From Mytilus galloprovincialis (Eukaryota; Mollusca; Bivalvia; Mytilida; Mytilidae): a stretch of DNA of 64,000 nt. The DNA is taken from the NCBI RefSeq assembly GCF_965363235.1, contig NC_134841.1, forward strand, positions 36,795,440 to 36,859,439, read 5' to 3'. Both the position numbers and the translations under genes were made by a program. Shown piece by piece: positions 58,243 to 64,000 of this stretch (within the stretch, counting starts at the first letter, position 1; each line of letters opens with the position of its first letter). Under the pieces are notes generated by a model that worked only from the letters and a program-made list of their open reading frames with translations, did not search any database and had not been told where the DNA came from.

Positions 58243-58833
58243 GAATTAAAGTCACGTAACTACATCTGTTCATCAAGTTTCTATGATTTTTTTCTCAGAA
58301 TTGAAGTTGATAATGGAAATGTTAAACCTATATTTCCGTTTAAATGGTTTACGTCTATCTTTATAAGTCTTATCGGAGAGTTAGTACTTATAACAAAGAC
58401 GCTTATATGTCATAAACATTTCATATGTCATAAACATTTCAATAATGAAAACGTACTCGAATCAAAACTATATGAAGAGTATGTCATATATGTTAAACAT
58501 GGCTGAAATTGTCAATCAACTCCTAAGAGTGTTGTTTGCTATGCATTACAATTGTTAAGCATTAATTTGCGTTTTGTTTTTGGTCACTACTTAGAAACTA
58601 CATTGCTTAGAGAGAAACTGTAAATGGCAAAACATCTTGATTAAACCTAGTTTTTTAAGTGTGTGCCAGATGCAAGGCCACTGTTGGTTATAGTTTAAAT
58701 GTTGCTAGTGTTGGCTGAGATAGTAATGCATCTCTTCCACGAGAATATCATTAGCTCAGTAATCAGTACTACAGTGCGTACATGATACAAAAGACCTTAA
58801 GTTTCAAAAACTGTCCGTTTGTAAACTTTGAAA

Positions 58834-58984
58834 TTATTAGAAACTAAGGTTTTAACTCCCGCAGAAAAAGTTGAACTTCGAAGGATTTGGTATTTTTGTA
58901 TAGGACCGTTTAGTTATACAGCTCTTCTATTGTTTGGGTTCTTATACATCCTTCAATATATTCGGCTAAGCGTACCAGATGAAG
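58834..58984 (+). CDS. possible orphan exon with a membrane span
   Basis: An open stretch contains KVELRRIWYFCIGPFSY, then a hydrophobic run TALLLFGFLYILQYI, and RLSVPDEG before a GAAG|GTAAAT donor near 58985. An acceptor could be 'actcccgcag' at 58863 or 'attattag' near 58841. The amino-acid pattern looks more protein-like than the neighbourhood, but no partner exon or family was found. Confidence 0.25.
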
Positions 58985-59194
58985 GTAAATCAAGAAGAGC
59001 TCAACAGACGCATGAAATTAATAATGTGTTGTTTATATTTTTCTGGCAGTCTTTTCTTTAAACTGATTTTTTGGATACGTTGTTTTCTTATTGAATCAAT
59101 TATCATGCATCTAAATTGTCAATTTGTTGACACAATCTTGACTACTGTATCCTTATTTATGACATTTTTGCCTATTGTGTCATTTTTTTTCTTC

Positions 59195-59445
59195 CCACAT
59201 CGTTGTCAATATAATGGAATTTGATGTGACTGTCGTACAAGTGAGAGGTTTAGCTAGCTATAAAACCAGGTTCAATCCACCATTTTCTACTTAGTAAAAT
59301 GTTTGTACTAAGTCAAGAATATCTCAGTTGTTACCCATTGGTTTGATGTGTTTTATCTTTTGATTTTTCCGTTTGATTAAGGACTTTCCGTTTTGAATTA
59401 TCCTTGAAGTTCAGTATTTTGATGATTTTACTTTATGCTCACATT
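59195..59445 (+). repeat. family F copy 1
   Basis: 'tataatggaatttgatgtg', 'tcgtacaagtgagaggttt', 'aaaaccaggttcaatccacc', 'ggactttccgttttgaatta', 'gttcagtattttgatgattt'. Confidence 0.8.
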
Positions 59446-59599
59446 AAATATCACTAATACTGTCTCTATCTGTAAATTTCCTGTTCATAAAGCCTTAAAA
59501 TGGTAAGATTGGATTTTTTCACCATTGGCCATCATTTCGGAATTTAGTGTTTTCAATATTTCAACTTCAAAAATGTTAGTCCTTCTAGAAGAGATGGTC

Positions 59600-59880
59600 G
59601 AAAGATACCAGGGGGACATTCAAAGTCAGATCGAAAATAAACTTACAATTCCATGGCTAAAATAGAAAAAGACAGACAGACAAATAAAAGTACATAAGAC
59701 ACAACATACAGAACTTAAAACAAGGCAACACAAACCCAGCCAAAAAACTGGAGGTGATCTCAAGTGCTCCGGAAAGGTAAACAGATTGTGCTCTTCGGCA
59801 TCCGTCGTGTTGCTCATGTTATTACAAACCCGGAATATAGCCTAACTCGATAGGTCTTGTTCGAGAAAAGTTAACGGGAT
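59600..59880 (-). repeat. family E minus copy between two F copies
   Basis: 'gataccagggggacattcaa', 'gatcgaaaataaacttacaa', 'gacagacagacaaataaaag', 'gtgatctcaagtgctccgga', 'tcgataggtcttgttcgaga'. Confidence 0.75.
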
Positions 59881-59894
59881 TATAGTTACTACAT

Positions 59895-60130
59895 CAGAAA
59901 TAATGGAATTTTATGCGACTGTCGTACAAGTGAGATGTTTTGCTAGCTATAAAACCAGGTTCAATCCACCACTTTCTACATAGTAAAATGCTTGTACCAA
60001 TCATGAATATGACAGTTGTTATCCGTTCGTTTGATTTTTTTAGCTTTTGTTTTTGCCATCTGATTAGGGACTTTCCGTTTTGAATTTTCCTGGGAGTTCA
60101 GTACTTTTGTGATTTTACTTTTCCCTTATT
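59895..60130 (+). repeat. family F copy 2
   Basis: Same order as 59195-59445: 'tgcgactgtcgtacaagtga', 'aaaaccaggttcaatccacc', 'gggactttccgttttgaatt', 'gttcagtacttttgtgattt'. Same orientation, about 700 bases downstream of copy 1. Confidence 0.8.
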
Positions 60131-60439
60131 TAACATTAACATAACTCTTATACAACATAATACCCTTACAAAAATTAGCATTCCGAGTTACAAAAGCATG
60201 ACAACAGAAATGTACAAAAATATACAGAAAAGACTCCAAATGTCATCTATCAATTTTATATAAATACAGGACGAAATTAGGCTGGTCTTTCCTTAAAAAA
60301 TAACCATTAAATATTAAAGTAAAATAACAATATATAGCTCGTGTGTGCTGCATGTTTTAAAAATGTTACTTAGTTCATTCAATACAAAAATTAATAAAAG
60401 AGATGAATTTTCTCATTATGATTTTTTTTATTTGTAGAG

Positions 60440-60600
60440 GATCATTGAGGCAGCACCTTCATATGGAGTATCATAATATATCTCCAAGTTGATACGATAT
60501 ACCAGGACTTGGTTTTCCTTTCCTGATAGTATTGTCTTGAATAAGATGTTTATAACTGGGAAGAAATTGAGTCAATGGTTCTAAATATTAATATGGGAAA
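60440..60600 (+). pseudogene. reverse-transcriptase fragment
   Basis: 'ggcagcaccttcatatggag' (AAPSYGV), followed by 'agttgatacgatataccagg' (LIRYTR) and a degraded remainder, corresponds to the AAPTYGVY - MIRYSWA part of 47090-47690. Frame lost after about 30 codons. Confidence 0.55.
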
Positions 60601-61141
60601 CATCTGTTTTTAGATTTTTGTTGTGGAATATGACTGTCACAGATGACAATGGATCCGTATGGTCTACTTGTCGTTATCATGTTGCTACTTTCCTCGTGTA
60701 TGACTATCACCATATGTGACCCTGTAAATTGAATTTTAAATGACAAAAACAACATTTAGGATGCTTATAGTGGAGCAGTAACTCGGTATGATTACTGTAC
60801 CCTGTCAAGGCATATGAGTTCCCTATATTTATGGTAATTTTGCTAAACTTTAGTTTCCTGTGTTTAATTTTATTGATTTGTTTGTCCTATTTTTCTTTTT
60901 TTAAGTGTTTTTCTTTTGATTTCATTAAAATGCTACAAATGCTTCCTTAGTATATGTATTTCAATATTTGTTAAACACATGCAGCTCCTTTATTAATGGA
61001 TCATGTAACTGACCAATAGAAAAACTTAACCTCCTTATTATCAATGACGTATGCAAAATCAACAACGTTGAAATAGCGATGTTCCCAACATTTCTATATT
61101 TATATCAGTCTCTCTGAGACATATTAACAGAACAAAAACTA
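60601..61141. other. intergenic, nothing recognised
   Basis: May include further decayed retroelement sequence, but nothing alignable. No exon supported. Confidence 0.4.
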
Positions 61142-61529
61142 ATGAAAATTGAAATTTACGTAGCAGAATCCAAAAAAAAAAAAAAAAAACCAAAACAAAT
61201 TAAAACATCCTTTTAATAAAGTTAACGGTACCAATTTTCTTGCACCAGATGCGCATTTCGACAATACATGTCTCTTCAGTGATGCTCGTGGCCAAAATAT
61301 TTGAAATCCAAAGCTTATATAAAAGATGAAGAGCTATAATCCAAAAGGTCCAAAAAGTATAGCCAAATCCGTGAAAGGAATCAGAGCTTTGCATGAGGGA
61401 GATACATTCCTTAATTTATAATTAAGTTACATTCAAATTCTATATAATGCTATACAATTTTGAAAATAATTTACCGAATTTAGATGTAAAAGTTATACAA
61501 TCATGTTTTAATCAAACGCCTTTAAATTG
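61142..61529 (+). repeat. duplicated segment, copy 1 (filled site)
   Basis: 61142-61216 ('atgaaaattgaaatttacgt', poly(A), 'ttaaaacatccttttaa') and 61422-61529 ('acaattttgaaaataattta', 'aatcaaacgcctttaaattg') match 62156-62322 in order and strand, but are separated here by a 205-bp family G insertion. Confidence 0.85.
61217..61421. mobile_element. family G insertion, TTAA on both sides
   Basis: 'ttaacggtaccaattttctt' to 'gagatacattccttaattta' equals the first ~200 bases of the 351-bp array unit. TTAA lies at 61213-61216 and 61422-61425, whereas the empty copy at 62156-62322 has a single TTAA at the corresponding place. Ends show only weak inverted similarity. Confidence 0.7.
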
Positions 61530-62155
61530 AAAACATCCCAGTCGTCTTTTCAAGTCTACGTCGCCTCGTAAAGACACTAAGGAAATTAATAAAAAGGCTA
61601 CATCAGTGTCACATCCACCTGTATCGTTGCAAGAAGGATGAGATATATTCATCTTGAATACAAAATCCGTTCATTTTATTGAATTTCATTAAAAACAGGA
61701 TGTTATTCAGGTGTTGACTCTAGATTATTAATTCTTTAATGTAACGTGTCAAATTGGCGATATTAGGATATCATGTTCCTATTAAAAATGTATGGCATTT
61801 ATATAACCATAATTAACGAGGATTTTCTAATTGTTTTATATCAAGGAAATTAAAAGATTTATTTATTGTGTCGAAATACACACAGTGCATGCTCTAGGTA
61901 AACGATACATTATATCGCATTATTCTTTTACCCTCAACATTTTAAAATTGATGGATGTCAAACTTCCAAATGCAATTTGAATGCATTTTTAAGATGATAA
62001 AAAGATAATGTGATATGAATGTATGTACCCTTCTTTTTTACTAGACCGACGCTCTGAGCCGTACTTTTAGTGTGCTGGTTCACACGATAACAGGCATCAT
62101 GGTGACATACTAACCTATCCGAATACATTATTCTTATTCTGACATTGAGTCGACC
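61530..62155. other. intergenic, nothing recognised
   Basis: Spacer between the two duplicated segments; no coding or repeat feature supported. Confidence 0.5.
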
Positions 62156-62322
62156 ATGAAAATCGAAATTTACGTAGCAGAATCAAAAAAAAAAAAAAAA
62201 CAAAACAAAACAAATTAAAACATCCTTTTAAGTTACATAATGCTATACAATTTTGAAAATAATTTACCGAATTTAGATGTAAAAGTTATACAATCATGTT
62301 CTAATCAAACGCCTTTAAATTG
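62156..62322 (+). repeat. duplicated segment, copy 2 (empty site)
   Basis: Continuous version of 61142-61529 without the family G insertion and also lacking a 13-base 'attcaaattctat' piece. High similarity otherwise. Confidence 0.85.
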
Positions 62323-62499
62323 TCTTTCTTCTTTTTTTACATTTTACAAACGAAACTGGAAATTACGTTTCCTGTTTTCTACCAGTCCGTATTAGCATTT
62401 TGTCTTTATAGTCTTTCTTCTTTTTTTACATTTTACAAACGAAACTGGAAATTACGTTTCCTTTTTTCTACCAATCCGTATTAGCATTTTGTGCAAACA
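62322..62499 (+). repeat. 89-bp tandem duplication
   Basis: 'gtctttcttctttttttaca' begins at 62322 and again at 62411. Both copies run through 'cgaaactggaaattacgttt' and 'ccgtattagcattttgt' with two or three differences. Confidence 0.9.
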
Positions 62500-62596
62500 C
62501 CTGAGATGAAAAGCTGTATTGATATCAACCAGGGATGTCTTCATTATTGATCATGCTTACTGAATCCATATTAAAACTGATTTGTTATATCATTCA

Positions 62597-62752
62597 ATAT
62601 ATAGAGATTAATACATGGACTTTTCCATATCAGCCTGGGTTTCATCCCAAGACTCCCATATCAACCGGAGACGGAGTCCAGGAGCTGATATGGGTCGAGG
62701 AATGATACCCAGTCTGATATGGAAAAGACCATGTATTAATCGCTTTATCATA
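62597..62752. mobile_element. ~140-bp foldback element
   Basis: 'gattaatacatggacttttc' ... 'cccatatca' faces 'tgatatggg' ... 'gaaaagaccatgtattaatc', arms ~60 bases, loop 'accggagacggagtccagga'. No coding content. Confidence 0.85.
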
Positions 62753-63268
62753 TACTTCCGACAATAGTTTTATGTAAGGCAAATAAACAAAAGCAATAAC
62801 TAAAACAGTCAAAAACTTTATAAAGAAGTTAAATTATGAATCAAATATACTATAATTGTCCAACAACAGCATCACTACTTCCATATATATTTATGGTAAC
62901 ATTTTCTAAAGAGGCATTTTGAAACATTGAAAATTTGTAAGAGTTTTATGATCATTATTACTCCATGTTTGTTAGACTATAAAATGATTCACAATTGTCA
63001 ATGGCATTTGTTAGCGAGTACTAAACTATCCCCACAAAAGATCCCGTAAATTTTGACATCGTCATAAAAATATGTGACGTCACAATGGAAAAGTAAACAA
63101 CTGATACCGGAAACACCGGAAGTAACTTGCACGAGAGGCACTATTATTGGTTTTGTGCACGAGATGCACCTGATATGGGTTATCAGCCCGGGTGGGAAAT
63201 TATGGCTTGTGTACTTCCGCTCATTACACATATGCAAACGCTATCATATCAATGCTAAGTATATGATA
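62753..63268. other. no gene seen
   Basis: Contains 'gatatgggttatcagcccgg' at 63171, reminiscent of the foldback motif just upstream. An 86-codon frame from 63074 has no recognisable signature. Confidence 0.45.
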
Positions 63269-63331
63269 AAAGCTAGTTATACTAGGTATTCTGTATTTTC
63301 AATAGAAGCTAGTTATACTAGGTATTCTGTA
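63269..63331 (+). repeat. 37-bp direct duplication
   Basis: 'agctagttatactaggtatt' followed by 'ctgtat' occurs at 63270 and again at 63307, as a tandem pair. Confidence 0.85.
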
Positions 63332-64000
63332 TAGAACAGTGTGTCTATTTAAGGCAGTTACGTCTGTTAATAATAATTTAATTTTACAATTGTGATATAC
63401 GTGCGTATATTTAAGACAAATATATTATGTTCAATTGTAAAATCATTGTTGCACCTTGACAATTTTAAATGAATTGCTATATAGGTCGTCGATGTTTATG
63501 CGTGCACAGAAGTGATCTAATACATACGAGTTTGGAACCTAATCGTGCAAAATTTAGAATATCAATATTCACAAACACAATAATTTTATCTTGTTAAATT
63601 TTTCGTATCCTGAATATCCATGAGATATATGCCATAGGACGTGAAACAACCAATTATCAATCAATCACATCTAAACATACAATATGTATAAAATATTTAT
63701 ATGCATAACCCCATATAACTCGAAAATAAGTCAGTTGATCAATGTTTAATGAGTTCAAACACATTTTGAATGTTTGAACACATGCAGTAAGTCTATTGCA
63801 TATAAATATTTAGTGTCTAACTACCTCAAGCTGCATATAAACCAAGTTCATATGTGCAGTTTTGTTTACCTCCCCACGCCGATGACAGGCAGTCCTGGGG
63901 GTATCATCCATTCAGTAATTATGTTTTGATAATTAAAATGATTCAATCCTTATGTAACTAAAACAAAAAAAAAAGTTGAATAACTATTAGATAAATAAAG
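63332..64000. other. intergenic, nothing recognised
   Basis: No exon or repeat supported up to the window end. The patch 'ccccacgccgatgacagg' at 63873 is GC-richer than its surroundings but not identified. Confidence 0.5.

Noticed and set aside
58123..58506. 127-codon frame beginning with ELSVTVLVYVLG repeats as a gene
   Set aside because: The first third is a 36-bp minisatellite and the rest contains an 18-bp duplication; no splice signals or homology. Recorded as a repeat.
1..64000. tRNA, rRNA, CRISPR, operon or phage features
   Set aside because: No cloverleaf-like A/B-box pairs, rRNA segments or regularly spaced repeats with unique spacers were recognised; gene structure and repeats are those of an animal nuclear genome. 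A tRNA scan was not possible by eye.

Overview
This window reads as nuclear DNA of a bivalve mollusc, most likely a mussel of the genus Mytilus or a close relative. The evidence is three-fold: strongly A+T-rich sequence, protein-coding exons joined by GT-AG introns, and very many dispersed repeats whose consensus I recognise from mussel genomic sequence. The species call rests on memory of those repeats, not on a search. Nothing prokaryotic, viral, plasmid-like or CRISPR-like was seen.

Only two genes are well supported, both on the + strand. The first (4883-7946, four exons, 302 codons) encodes a membrane protein with a hydrophilic Ser/Thr/Glu/Lys-rich N-terminus and about four membrane spans, resembling the TMEM272-like family. 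The second (19744-25219, four exons, 963 codons) encodes a large, lysine-rich, low-similarity protein. It carries four short Leu/Pro/Lys repeats, then a 146-residue module present twice in full and a third time in reduced form, and a basic C-terminal tail. I do not recognise a known domain in it, and it is the best candidate for something undescribed. Two weaker exon candidates are listed at 1154-1271 (possibly joined to 4367-4427) and about 58834-58984. I see no sign that these genes work together; they are simply neighbours separated by repeats.

The other ~85% is a repeat landscape, and I name families A to G for cross-reference. A is a short dispersed repeat with the core 'tgaaggccgtacggtgacc' (subtype A' 'ccgtgttgaaggccgtacat'). 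B has the core 'gacgaaacgcgcgtctgg'. C has the core 'gtcctgtactaagtcagg'. D is the repeat at 18.1 and 40.0 kb. E has the core 'tcaggtgctccggaag' and appears to be the 3' tail of a decayed retroelement. F is the repeat at 31.0, 59.2 and 59.9 kb. G is the 351-bp unit with 'caccagatgcgcat'. Decayed reverse-transcriptase fragments lie at 12.2, 27.2-27.5 (minus), 39.5, 47.1-47.7, 56.7 and 60.5 kb.

Non-autonomous DNA-element-like structures with inverted arms are frequent: 9.0-9.35, 13.53-13.92 (9-bp target duplication), 15.84-16.01 (6-bp duplication), 29.88-30.02, 30.63-30.78, 43.09-43.70, 46.80-47.09 and 62.61-62.74 kb.

Layout by region: 1-9 kb membrane-protein gene and flanks; 9-19 kb repeats and MITEs; 19.1-25.3 kb the 963-residue gene; 25.4-31 kb repeats, a LINE remnant and two foldbacks; 31.9-35.6 kb two CpG-rich degenerate-motif islands; 36-50 kb repeats, a head-to-head D palindrome and a nested retroelement wreck; 50.8-51.9 kb a tandem G array; 52-64 kb further repeats, with a filled/empty insertion-site pair at 61.1-62.3 kb.
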